A DNA stretch of 40,637 nt, taken from the NCBI GenBank assembly GCA_013205535.1, contig JABMMN010000064.1:1-40637 (forward strand), in the 5' to 3' direction. Position 1 is the first letter of the stretch. Every line of letters begins with the position of its first letter. The stretch comes from Candidatus Planktophila sp. GTDB taxonomy: Bacteria > Actinomycetota > Actinomycetes > Nanopelagicales > Nanopelagicaceae. The notes under the pieces are model-generated. The model was not told the origin of the DNA, did no database searches, and worked only from the letters and a program-made list of their open reading frames with translations. Both the position numbers and the translations under genes were made by a program. This document shows, one piece after another, positions 32,676 through 40,637 of the stretch.

Positions 32676-32972
32676 ATGTCGGATCTGGCCTTCGATCAAC
32701 TTGTCTCTGGCAAGCCGGTAAAACTTGAAAAGGATGGCAAGAGTATCTGCGTCACCCGCATAGGCAATGAGGTCTTTGCCATCGATGACACATGTTCTCA
32801 TTCTGAAGCATCTTTATCAGAGGGTGATGTCTCTGACTTTAAAATTGAGTGCTGGCTTCATGGCGCCGAGTTCGATCTACGCACTGGTCAAGCCCTCACC
32901 CTCCCAGCAAATATTCCATTGGCAACCTATCAAGTAAGCATTAAAGACAACTCAGTCACGGTCCAGATTTAA
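32676..32972 (+). CDS. Rieske-type non-heme [2Fe-2S] ferredoxin
   Basis: CSHSEASLSEG...ECWLHGAEFDLRTGQAL Rieske motif (CxH...CxxH). Confidence 0.92.
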   Translation: MSDLAFDQLVSGKPVKLEKDGKSICVTRIGNEVFAIDDTCSHSEASLSEGDVSDFKIECWLHGAEFDLRTGQALTLPANIPLATYQVSIKDNSVTVQI

Positions 32973-32988
32973 GAGATAAGGAAAATAT

Positions 32989-33741
32989 ATGAGCACTCTA
33001 GAAATTCGCAATCTGCAGGTCTCGGTCAACACCGATGCAGGCGCCGTTGAGATACTTAAAGGCGTAGATCTGACGATCAATTCCGGGCAGACTCATGCCA
33101 TCATGGGGCCAAACGGCTCGGGTAAATCAACACTTGCCTATTCAATTGCCGGCCATCCTAAGTACACAATCGTCGGCGGTTCTGTCACTCTAGATGGAGC
33201 CGATGTCTTAGATATGACTGTAGATGAGCGTGCGAAGGCCGGTCTTTTTTTAGCGATGCAGTATCCAGTTGAGGTCCCTGGTGTCTCAGTCTCGAATTTT
33301 CTGCGTACTGCAGCAACGGCGCTCCGTGGTGAAGCACCCAAACTTCGTACGTGGACGGGGGAGGTTAAAGATGCAATGCAGGCTCTCAATATGGATCCAG
33401 CCTTTGCTTTTCGCAATGTCAATGAGGGATTTTCTGGTGGCGAGAAAAAGCGTCATGAGATCATGCAGCTTGAATTATTGAAACCTAAAATCGCAATTCT
33501 TGATGAGACTGATTCGGGCTTAGATGTAGATGCCTTACGTATCGTCTCTGAAGGTGTCAATCGTGCAAAGGAGAAAAACAACCTAGGTGTCGTACTTATC
33601 ACGCACTACACCCGCATTCTCCAATACATCAAACCTGATTTCGTTCATGTGTTCTCAAATGGTCGAATCGTTGAAGAAGGTGGCGCTGATTTAGCCGATA
33701 AGTTAGAGGCAAAAGGCTACGCAGATTATGTGAGCAAGTAG
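32989..33741 (+). CDS. sufC: Fe-S cluster assembly ATPase SufC
   Basis: MGPNGSGKSTLAYSIAGHPKY; FSGGEKKRHEIMQLELLKPKIAILDETDSGLDVDALRIV. Confidence 0.97.
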   Translation: MSTLEIRNLQVSVNTDAGAVEILKGVDLTINSGQTHAIMGPNGSGKSTLAYSIAGHPKYTIVGGSVTLDGADVLDMTVDERAKAGLFLAMQYPVEVPGVSVSNFLRTAATALRGEAPKLRTWTGEVKDAMQALNMDPAFAFRNVNEGFSGGEKKRHEIMQLELLKPKIAILDETDSGLDVDALRIVSEGVNRAKEKNNLGVVLITHYTRILQYIKPDFVHVFSNGRIVEEGGADLADKLEAKGYADYVSK

Positions 33742-33747
33742 GAAGGA

Positions 33748-35004
33748 ATGAGTTTTAGCCCCGCCCTGATACGTCAAGATTTTCCAATCTTCGAACGTAC
33801 AGTTCGTGAGGGCAAAAAACTTGTTTATTTGGATAGTGGGGCAACAAGTCAGAAGCCTCACTCCGTAATCGAGGCTGAGAGCGGTTTTTATAAGCTTCAT
33901 AACGCAGCTGTTCATCGAGGTGCCCATCAATTAGCGGAAGAGGCTACCGATGCATATGAGAACGCCCGACTCATCGTCGCCAACTTCCTAAATGCACCAG
34001 GTGGCTCAGATGAAATTATCTTCACGAAAAATGCTACTGAGTCGCTTAACTTACTTGCCTATTCAATGGGAAATGCAAAAAACACAAATCGCTTTGCCTT
34101 AAAAACTGGGGATCGCATCGTGGTCTCTGAGATGGAGCACCATGCCAATCTGATTCCTTGGCAACAGCTCTGCGCTCGAACCGGTGCAGAGTTAGCATGG
34201 TTTAGCGTTACCCCTGAAGGTCGTTTGGATCTCTCGGCTATTGACTCTGTGATAACGGCAAATACAAAGGTAGTTGCATTAACTCACCAGTCAAACGTTC
34301 TAGGAACGATCATTCCGCTAGAGGCAATTGTTGCTAGAGCACACGCGGTAGGTGCCGTTGTGGTCCTTGATGCCTGTCAATCTGTTCCACATATGCCAGT
34401 TGATGTTGCAGCCCTTGACATTGATTTCTTGAGTTTTTCAGGTCATAAGACACTAGGTCCCACGGGAATAGGTGTGTTGTGGGGGAGAAAGAATCTTCTC
34501 GATGAGTTACCACCTTTCTTATATGGTGGTTCGATGATTGAGTATGTGACGATGACAGATGCAACATGGGCTCCGGCTCCGGCTAAATTTGAGGCGGGAG
34601 TACCTAATATGGCCCAAGCCGTTGGCCTGGGCGCGGCCCTTAACTATCTTTCAAAAATAGGGATGGAGAACATCCACACACATGAACTCGCCCTCACTGG
34701 CTATTTGTTGGAGGGAATGAGAGGGATTGCGGATTTAAAGTTAGTTGGTCCAACAGATACTCACTCGCGTGGTGGAGCGATTTCTTTCATGGTGCAGGAT
34801 ATCCACCCCCACGATCTGGGTCAGTATTTAGATAGTCAGGGAGTTGCGGTTCGAACCGGTCATCATTGTGCGTGGCCATTGGCAAAGGCTTTAAATGTGC
34901 CTGCCAGCACTCGGGCATCTCTCTATCTCTATAACGACGAGAGTGATTGCGATGCACTCTTGGATGGAATAGTTGGAGCGAAGAAATATTTCGGGAGATT
35001 ATAG
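33748..35004 (+). CDS. sufS: Cysteine desulfurase SufS
   Basis: SFSGHKTLGPTGIGVLWGR PLP lysine; RTGHHCAWPL catalytic Cys. Confidence 0.96.
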   Translation: MSFSPALIRQDFPIFERTVREGKKLVYLDSGATSQKPHSVIEAESGFYKLHNAAVHRGAHQLAEEATDAYENARLIVANFLNAPGGSDEIIFTKNATESLNLLAYSMGNAKNTNRFALKTGDRIVVSEMEHHANLIPWQQLCARTGAELAWFSVTPEGRLDLSAIDSVITANTKVVALTHQSNVLGTIIPLEAIVARAHAVGAVVVLDACQSVPHMPVDVAALDIDFLSFSGHKTLGPTGIGVLWGRKNLLDELPPFLYGGSMIEYVTMTDATWAPAPAKFEAGVPNMAQAVGLGAALNYLSKIGMENIHTHELALTGYLLEGMRGIADLKLVGPTDTHSRGGAISFMVQDIHPHDLGQYLDSQGVAVRTGHHCAWPLAKALNVPASTRASLYLYNDESDCDALLDGIVGAKKYFGRL

Positions 35005-35445
35005 ATGCAATTAGACTCTCTCTACCAAGAGGTAATCTTGGATCATTATAAGCACCCACAACATAAGGGTCTGAGTCCAACCTTTTCCGCTCAGGTCAGC
35101 CATGTCAATGCCAGTTGTGGTGATGAGATCATTCTCAATATCAATCTGGAGGGGGATTTAATCAGTGAGTTGACCTGGGATGGCCAGGGCTGCTCCATCT
35201 CACAGGCCAGTGTTTCGATAATGACAGATTTATTGACTGGTAAAACCCTTGATCAGGCTGCGATCATCCTCAAAAGTTTCTCTGACCTCATGGCCAGCAA
35301 AGGAACCTCGCCCGGTGATGAGTTAGTTCTAGAGGATGCAATAGCCTTTGCCGGGGTCTCAAAGTTCCCAGGTCGGATCAAATGCTCACTTCTTGGTTGG
35401 ATGGCCTTTAAAGATGCAGCGATCCAAGCCCAGTCTAAGAAATAA
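35005..35445 (+). CDS. sufU: Fe-S assembly sulfurtransferase SufU
   Basis: LYQEVILDHYKHPQHKG, CGDEI, GQGCSISQASVSIM, RIKCSLLGW. Confidence 0.95.
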   Translation: MQLDSLYQEVILDHYKHPQHKGLSPTFSAQVSHVNASCGDEIILNINLEGDLISELTWDGQGCSISQASVSIMTDLLTGKTLDQAAIILKSFSDLMASKGTSPGDELVLEDAIAFAGVSKFPGRIKCSLLGWMAFKDAAIQAQSKK

Positions 35446-35453
35446 GGAGAGAG

Positions 35454-35765
35454 ATGACAACGAGCGTAGATGATGTGACAGAGGCGATGAAAGATGTAGT
35501 CGACCCAGAGCTTGGAATCAATGTGGTAGATCTTGGATTAATTTACGATGTCATGGTGGATGAGGCCAACATCGCTGTACTTAACATGACACTCACATCT
35601 GCAGCCTGTCCTTTACAAGATGTCATTGAGGACCAGACGCGCGCAGCTCTTGCCGGTATGACGAGTGATGTCAAGATTAATTGGGTCTGGATGCCGCCTT
35701 GGGGGCCAGATAAAATCTCAGATGATGGAAGAGATCAGTTACGCGCTCTTGGATTTACCGTTTAA
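35454..35765 (+). CDS. sufT: MIP18/DUF59 family protein SufT
   Basis: MKDVVDPELGINVVDLGLIYDV; MTLTSAACPLQDVIEDQ. Confidence 0.9.
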   Translation: MTTSVDDVTEAMKDVVDPELGINVVDLGLIYDVMVDEANIAVLNMTLTSAACPLQDVIEDQTRAALAGMTSDVKINWVWMPPWGPDKISDDGRDQLRALGFTV

Positions 35766-35777
35766 CTCCTAACTGCC

Positions 35778-35783
35778 TAAGGT
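35778..35783 (+). promoter_or_regulatory. Candidate -10 (TAAGGT) 6 nt before the ABC exporter ATG; TTTACC (35754-35759) as -35
   Basis: TTTACC-N18-TAAGGT-N6-ATG. Confidence 0.45.
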
Positions 35784-35789
35784 AGAGCC

Positions 35790-37664
35790 ATGTCAATGCA
35801 GGCCATTTGGATGACCCATCGCTCAATGACGGCCGACCCATCAGTCAAAGAGGCGAAACTCAAACCCGGCACCATCAAGCGGATCCTTACCTTCGCACAA
35901 CCTTATAGATTCAGTATCTGCATCTTCCTTATCACTGTTGTGATTGATGCGTCTCTGATTGTCGCCACCCCTTTACTCCTTCTGCGATTGATAGATGATG
36001 GCGTAATCCCAAAAAATGGAGCCTTGATCACCCAGTTAGCAGTTCTAGTTGGAGTAATAGCACTCGCAGATGCTGCGGTCAGTATGGTGGGTCGCTATTT
36101 TTCATCACGTATCGGAGAGGGTTTGATCTACGATTTGAGATCTCTCGTCTTTGCTCACGTCCAGCGCCAGTCGATCGCATTCTTCACTCGAACCCAAACA
36201 GGTGCTCTGATTTCACGGATTAATTCAGATGTCATGGGGGCCCAGCAGGCATTTACCGCCACTCTCTCGGGTTTACTCAGCAATGTAGTCTCACTTGTGT
36301 TGGTTGGAATCACCATGATGATCCTGTCATGGCAGATAACGATTTTTTCACTCCTACTGCTTCCACTATTTCTAATCCCTACCAAATGGGTAGGTAGAAG
36401 GCTGCAGTCTTTGACGCGTGAATCCTTCAATGTCAATGCCGAGATGTCGAGCACTATGACGGAGCGCTTCAATGTTTCAGGAGCCATGCTCGTCTCTCTT
36501 TACGGTCAACCCAGCCGTGAACATGAATACTTTCGATCACGGGCTAGACGTGTTGCAGATATTGGGATCAAGATGGCGATGCTTAATCGTCTATTTTTCA
36601 TCGCGCTTACCAGCGTTGCTGCTATCGCAACTGCATTTGCCTATGGGATCGGTGGCCATCTGGCAATCAATGGGGGAGTCACCGTTGGGACTCTGCTGGC
36701 TATAACCGCTCTTCTTGCGCGTCTCTATGGACCCCTGACCGCTCTATCGAATGTGCGTATTGATGTGATGACATCACTGGTCTCTTTCGAACGTGTTTTC
36801 GAGGTTTTAGATCTTGAGCCTATGGTCAAAGATCGCAATGATGCTATTGCCTATCGAGCAACTCATCCAAAAATTGAGTTCAAAGATGTTAGTTTTTCCT
36901 ATCCACGAGCACATGAGATCTCTCTTGCCTCACTCGAGTCTGCAGCGCGCCCTGAGGGTGCTGAAAGTGGAGTGGTTCTCAAGAATCTCTCATTCATCGC
37001 AGCGCCAGGAACATTGACTGCTCTGGTGGGACCATCAGGTGCTGGCAAGACAACCATTAGCGCATTGATTCCCAGACTCTACGACGTTACATCGGGTGCA
37101 ATCTCAATCGATGGACACGATATCCGCGATTTGAGCCTTGGCTCCTTGCGTGAATCCATCGGGGTGGTGATGCAGGATGCCCATCTTTTTCACGAAACGA
37201 TCGAGGAAAATCTTCGATATGCAAAGAGCGATGCCACGCAGGCTCAGATGCAAGCGGCATGTGAGGCTGCCCAGATTTGGAAACTTATTGAATCGCTACC
37301 GAATGGTTTGGAGACCATGGTGGGTGAGCGAGGGCATCGACTATCTGGTGGTGAGAAACAACGACTCGCTATCGCACGACTACTTCTGAAATCACCGGCC
37401 TTGGTCATTTTGGATGAAGCGACGGCTCATCTAGATTCAGAGAATGAGTCACTTGTGCACACGGCTCTTGAAAACGCTCTGAAAGGGCGGACCAGCATCG
37501 TCATTGCCCATCGTTTGAGTACTGTGAGAAATGCAGATCAGATTCTTGTTGTGGATTCAGGTTCAATCGTTGAACGTGGCAGACACGAAGAGCTGGTTGC
37601 CAAGGGAGGGCTCTACGCCGATCTTTATAGCCGCCAGGATCTAACGGGTGCGACGAATCAATAG
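35790..37664 (+). CDS. ABC transporter, fused permease and ATP-binding (half-exporter type)
   Basis: TM domain plus GPSGAGKTTISALIPRLYDV, LSGGEKQRLAIARLLLKSPALVILDEATAHLD. Confidence 0.93.
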   Translation: MSMQAIWMTHRSMTADPSVKEAKLKPGTIKRILTFAQPYRFSICIFLITVVIDASLIVATPLLLLRLIDDGVIPKNGALITQLAVLVGVIALADAAVSMVGRYFSSRIGEGLIYDLRSLVFAHVQRQSIAFFTRTQTGALISRINSDVMGAQQAFTATLSGLLSNVVSLVLVGITMMILSWQITIFSLLLLPLFLIPTKWVGRRLQSLTRESFNVNAEMSSTMTERFNVSGAMLVSLYGQPSREHEYFRSRARRVADIGIKMAMLNRLFFIALTSVAAIATAFAYGIGGHLAINGGVTVGTLLAITALLARLYGPLTALSNVRIDVMTSLVSFERVFEVLDLEPMVKDRNDAIAYRATHPKIEFKDVSFSYPRAHEISLASLESAARPEGAESGVVLKNLSFIAAPGTLTALVGPSGAGKTTISALIPRLYDVTSGAISIDGHDIRDLSLGSLRESIGVVMQDAHLFHETIEENLRYAKSDATQAQMQAACEAAQIWKLIESLPNGLETMVGERGHRLSGGEKQRLAIARLLLKSPALVILDEATAHLDSENESLVHTALENALKGRTSIVIAHRLSTVRNADQILVVDSGSIVERGRHEELVAKGGLYADLYSRQDLTGATNQ

Positions 37665-38330
37665 CCGTCCATAAACAATTAGACCTGCAAAGAAAATCCA
37701 CTGAAGGGCATAAGCCATATGTGGGCCATCACTGAGCTCTGGAAGCGATGCACCAACATCTGGGGTAAGAGAACGCTGCGAACCACTGAGTAAATCAAGA
37801 TAGAAGCCCTGTGTTTGCAGACGCGACTGTGCATTCAACTGTGCAACTAAGCCCTCGCCGGTTGCGGGAAGGGCAAAGAATGAACCACGTGGAAGTGATG
37901 AGTCCAAACGTAGCCGTCCCGTTATCTCTACGACACCAGATGGTGGGTCTATGACAATGGGCGCATCGGTCGCAGTCTTTCCCGCTTTCACCCAACCACG
38001 ATCTACCCAGAAGGTTTTCTTATCTATAGATGTAAATAGGGTCAAAACCTCAAAACCGTAGACACCTTGCGAGTATCTATTGCGAAGTAAAATCTGTTGT
38101 GTGGGGTCGAATTCTCCAGAAGTGGTGACCGAACGCCATTCGCCACTATTTGGAGCCTGGGTAAGATCGCTCAGAGGTATCGCAGTAAGGGTTATACGTT
38201 TTTCAATGATTGAGTTACGTTCATTTCGGTCTATGCCACGCTGGTATTGCCATTGTGCAGCCCAAAAACAAAGAAGGATGAGAGCAAGAGCAAGAAGAGA
38301 TTTGAGCAGTGCCCATGGCTCACGACGCAT
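37641..38330 (-). CDS. SURF1-family cytochrome oxidase assembly protein (ORF track starts at GTG 38339; ATG 38330 preferred)
   Basis: CFWAAQWQYQRGIDRNERN; FWVDRGWVKAG; HMAYALQWIFFAGLIVYG. Confidence 0.88.
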   Translation of the reverse strand: MRREPWALLKSLLALALILLCFWAAQWQYQRGIDRNERNSIIEKRITLTAIPLSDLTQAPNSGEWRSVTTSGEFDPTQQILLRNRYSQGVYGFEVLTLFTSIDKKTFWVDRGWVKAGKTATDAPIVIDPPSGVVEITGRLRLDSSLPRGSFFALPATGEGLVAQLNAQSRLQTQGFYLDLLSGSQRSLTPDVGASLPELSDGPHMAYALQWIFFAGLIVYGRLLIRRTR

Positions 38331-38345
38331 GGGCTTCACTGTAGT

Positions 38346-38618
38346 TTAAGAGATCGCTCTCGGTTTCTCATCCCGCACATGTGCCCCAGGTATGAATGTC
38401 TCACGCCCAGCATTTGCTATGACAACGGCAAAATACGGCAGTACAACCGCGCCAAATAGAGCTATCCAGCGATAAGGACTTGGCAAAATAACTGTCAGGA
38501 TAAAGCAGACGGTCCTGATCATCATTGAAAAAAAGTATCGCCTCTGGCGCCCTGATTGATCGGCGCTCAGCGATCGTGGCGCACTGGTGATGTCAAAGAC
38601 TTCCTTTTCATCACTCAT
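38346..38618 (-). CDS. DUF3099-family small membrane protein
   Basis: 90 aa; [62 protein letters not shown]. Confidence 0.8.
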   Translation of the reverse strand: MSDEKEVFDITSAPRSLSADQSGRQRRYFFSMMIRTVCFILTVILPSPYRWIALFGAVVLPYFAVVIANAGRETFIPGAHVRDEKPRAIS

Positions 38619-38656
38619 GGCATAAGGCTATTACCTGCCACCTAACGCTGCATCTT

Positions 38657-38684
38657 TTGAATACCTTGTAGTAGCCAGTAGATT
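38657..38684 (+). promoter_or_regulatory. Candidate fabG promoter TTGAAT-N16-TAGATT
   Basis: -10 lies 7 nt before ATG 38692. Confidence 0.5.
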
Positions 38685-38691
38685 GGGGTGT

Positions 38692-39396
38692 ATGGCCTCT
38701 CTTGCTTTAGTCACCGGTGCTAATCGGGGCATTGGATTGGCTATAGCGCACGCACTCAAAGCGGCGGGGCATGACGTGGTTGCCGCATATCGCACCGGCC
38801 CAGCGCCAGAGGGTTTTCACAGCGTGCTCATGGATGTCACTTCGACTCACAGTGTTGATGAGGCCTTCAATTTTATCGAGACACAGTGGGGTATTCCAGA
38901 GATCATTGTCGCAAATGCTGGAATTACCAGGGATGGATTGGTTATGCGCATGCCCGACTCTGATTTCGAAACCGTCATTGATGCAAATCTGACGGGTGCA
39001 TTTCGAGTCGCACGCCGAGCGAGTTTGGGGCTGCTCAAACTCAAGCGCGGACGACTCATATTCGTGGGTTCAGTGGTTGCCGCCACTGGTGCAGCTGGTC
39101 AAGTCAATTACGCAGCCAGCAAATCTGGACTTGTAGGTATGGCACGCTCGTTTGCCCGTGAAATCGGCAGTCGAGGAATAACCTCTAATGTGATCGCTCC
39201 AGGCTTTGTCGAAACCGATATGACATCTAAGCTGGATGAAAAGCGGCGTAACGAGATTTCATCTTCTATTCCATTGGGACGCTTTTGCTCTGCTGCCGAG
39301 ATTGCAGATGTGGTCACTTTCATCGCATCGCCAGAGGCCGCCTATATCACTGGGGCAATCATTCCAGTTGACGGAGGATTGGGGATGGGACATTAA
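38692..39396 (+). CDS. fabG: 3-oxoacyl-ACP reductase (FabG/MabA-like)
   Basis: VTGANRGIGLAIAHAL; NAGITRDGLVMRM; YAASKSGLVGMARSFARE. Confidence 0.94.
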   Translation: MASLALVTGANRGIGLAIAHALKAAGHDVVAAYRTGPAPEGFHSVLMDVTSTHSVDEAFNFIETQWGIPEIIVANAGITRDGLVMRMPDSDFETVIDANLTGAFRVARRASLGLLKLKRGRLIFVGSVVAATGAAGQVNYAASKSGLVGMARSFAREIGSRGITSNVIAPGFVETDMTSKLDEKRRNEISSSIPLGRFCSAAEIADVVTFIASPEAAYITGAIIPVDGGLGMGH

Positions 39397-40167
39397 ATGG
39401 GAATTTTAGAGGGAAAAAAGATTCTTGTTACAGGTGTACTTACAGATGCATCGATTGCATTTCATATCGCACGTCTTGCCCAAGAACAGGGTGCAGAGGT
39501 TCTTCTATCCTCATATGGTCGTGTTCTCTCTCTCACGACTCGGATCGCTGGCAGACTCCCAAAGCCGGCTCCTGTTGTGCAGTTAGATGTCACTGATACC
39601 GAAGATCTAGCAGCCCTTGAGTCTCGAGTCCGTGAATATTTCCCTGATGGTTTAGATGGTGTGGTTCATTCAATCGGATTCGCACCCGAAGCAGCCCTTG
39701 GTGGAAACTTCCTGAATACAACGTGGGAGGATGTTGCTACGGCGATTCACGTCTCGGCTTACTCACTTAAAGCGCTCACGATGGCAGCCCAACCGCTATT
39801 TTCTGGAGGTGGCTCAGTGGTGGGCCTAGATTTCGATGCCACAGTGGCCTGGCCACACTATGACTGGATGGGCGTTGCAAAGGCGGCCCTTGAATCGACA
39901 TCACGTTATCTCGCGCGAGATCTTGGGGCGCAGAACATTCGGGTGAATTTGATCGCCGCAGGTCCGATACGAACAATGGCGGCGAAATCGATCCCCGGTT
40001 TTGCAGAGTTTGAGAAGGTATGGAACGAGCGATCGCCGCTGACATGGGATGTCAATGATCCAGTTCCAGCGGCTCAAGCGGCCATTGCCCTGTTATCGGA
40101 CTGGTTCCCAAAGACAACGGCTGAGATTATCCACGTCGATGGTGGCCTGCACGCTATGGGTGCCTAA
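39397..40167 (+). CDS. fabI: Enoyl-ACP reductase (FabI, InhA-like)
   Basis: ILVTGVLTDASIAFHIARLAQEQGAEV; YDWMGVAKAALES (Y-x6-K); IRVNLIAAGPIRTMAAKSI. Confidence 0.95.
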   Translation: MGILEGKKILVTGVLTDASIAFHIARLAQEQGAEVLLSSYGRVLSLTTRIAGRLPKPAPVVQLDVTDTEDLAALESRVREYFPDGLDGVVHSIGFAPEAALGGNFLNTTWEDVATAIHVSAYSLKALTMAAQPLFSGGGSVVGLDFDATVAWPHYDWMGVAKAALESTSRYLARDLGAQNIRVNLIAAGPIRTMAAKSIPGFAEFEKVWNERSPLTWDVNDPVPAAQAAIALLSDWFPKTTAEIIHVDGGLHAMGA

Positions 40168-40218
40168 AAGGCGAGGATTTCCCACTTTGCTTGGGCTCAG
40201 GTAAGATTTGCCCTAGAC

Positions 40219-40282
40219 CAGTGGCTTAACAGCTCACTGCAAGAGGAGTTGCCGCTCCCACCTCAATCGCCATTTGTGCGAT
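40219..40282 (+). promoter_or_regulatory. infC leader with successive hairpins
   Basis: CAGTG-GCT-TAAC-AGC-T-CACTG (40219-40239); GGAG-N6-CTCC (40245-40258); ATCGC-N7-GCGAT (40266-40282). Confidence 0.5.
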
Positions 40283-40294
40283 CTGGTTTGTCGG

Positions 40295-40345
40295 ATGAAG
40301 TTCTTCTTCTTTATCCTTGCGGTTTTCTTTTGTAATGCGCTGTGA
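40295..40345 (+). CDS. Candidate 16-aa Phe-rich leader peptide [16 protein letters not shown] upstream of infC
   Basis: ATG AAG TTC TTC TTC TTT ATC CTT GCG GTT TTC TTT TGT AAT GCG CTG TGA; 6 of 16 residues are Phe. No strong SD visible. Confidence 0.5.
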   Translation: MKFFFFILAVFFCNAL

Positions 40346-40380
40346 CACCAAAGCGCTTTGCTCAACCGAGGGAGAACACA

Positions 40381-40637
40381 GTCAGCACCGATCCACGCAT
40401 TAATGATCGAATTCGTACGCCTCAAATTCGCTTGATCGGACACACCGGTCAACAGGTAGGGGTCGTCGATATAGATACCGCGTTAAAGATGGCCGATGAG
40501 GTAGGTCTGGACTTAGTCGAGATCGCGCCAGAGGCGAATCCACCCGTTTGCAAGATTATGGACTTCGGAAAGTGCAAGTACGAGGTCGCACAAAAGGCAC
40601 GCGAGGCGCGACAGAACCAGACCCACATTGTGGTGAA
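40381..40637 (+). CDS. infC: Translation initiation factor IF-3, N-terminal part (3' truncated by window); apparent GUC start
   Basis: (V)[91 protein letters not shown] ends 6 nt before GUC. In-frame alternative GTG at 40342. Confidence 0.9.

Noticed and set aside
40234-40452. 72-aa minus-strand ORF across the infC leader
   Set aside because: Overlaps the infC start region antisense; no homology recognised. The plus-strand signals explain the region better.

Overview
The window is a compact actinobacterial chromosomal segment. It is probably from a streamlined freshwater lineage such as Nanopelagicales/acI, but that placement is inference from gene content and order. It is almost entirely housekeeping genes: a livK fragment with livHMGF; a PaaI-type thioesterase; polA; an MFS transporter; rpsA; coaE-uvrB-uvrA-uvrC-rapZ-yvcK-whiA; gap-pgk-tpiA-secG-rbpA; a minus-strand ctaA-tkt-tal-pgi block; sufR-sufB-sufD-Rieske-sufC-sufS-sufU-sufT; an ABC exporter; SURF1; DUF3099; fabG-fabI (mabA-inhA type); and the 5' part of infC. 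I saw no rRNA, tRNA, CRISPR array, insertion sequence or phage. The most interesting signals are regulatory. (1) The roughly 210-nt infC leader contains a 16-codon, Phe-rich uORF ([16 protein letters not shown]). In many actinobacteria the infC-rpmI-rplT locus lies upstream of pheST, so this is a candidate Phe-responsive leader peptide. (2) infC appears to start at a non-canonical GUC codon with a well-placed Shine-Dalgarno (SD) sequence, or alternatively at a GTG that overlaps the uORF stop. (3) A recurrent TANNNT-N6/7-start-codon arrangement lies before many transcription-unit-first genes, predicting widespread leaderless mRNAs. (4) zwf-opcA-pgl and ctaB are absent from positions where they commonly occur in actinobacteria, leaving a ctaA-tkt-tal-pgi chain with overlapping stop/start codons. 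All claims come from reading the sequence by eye; no searches or folding programs were run.
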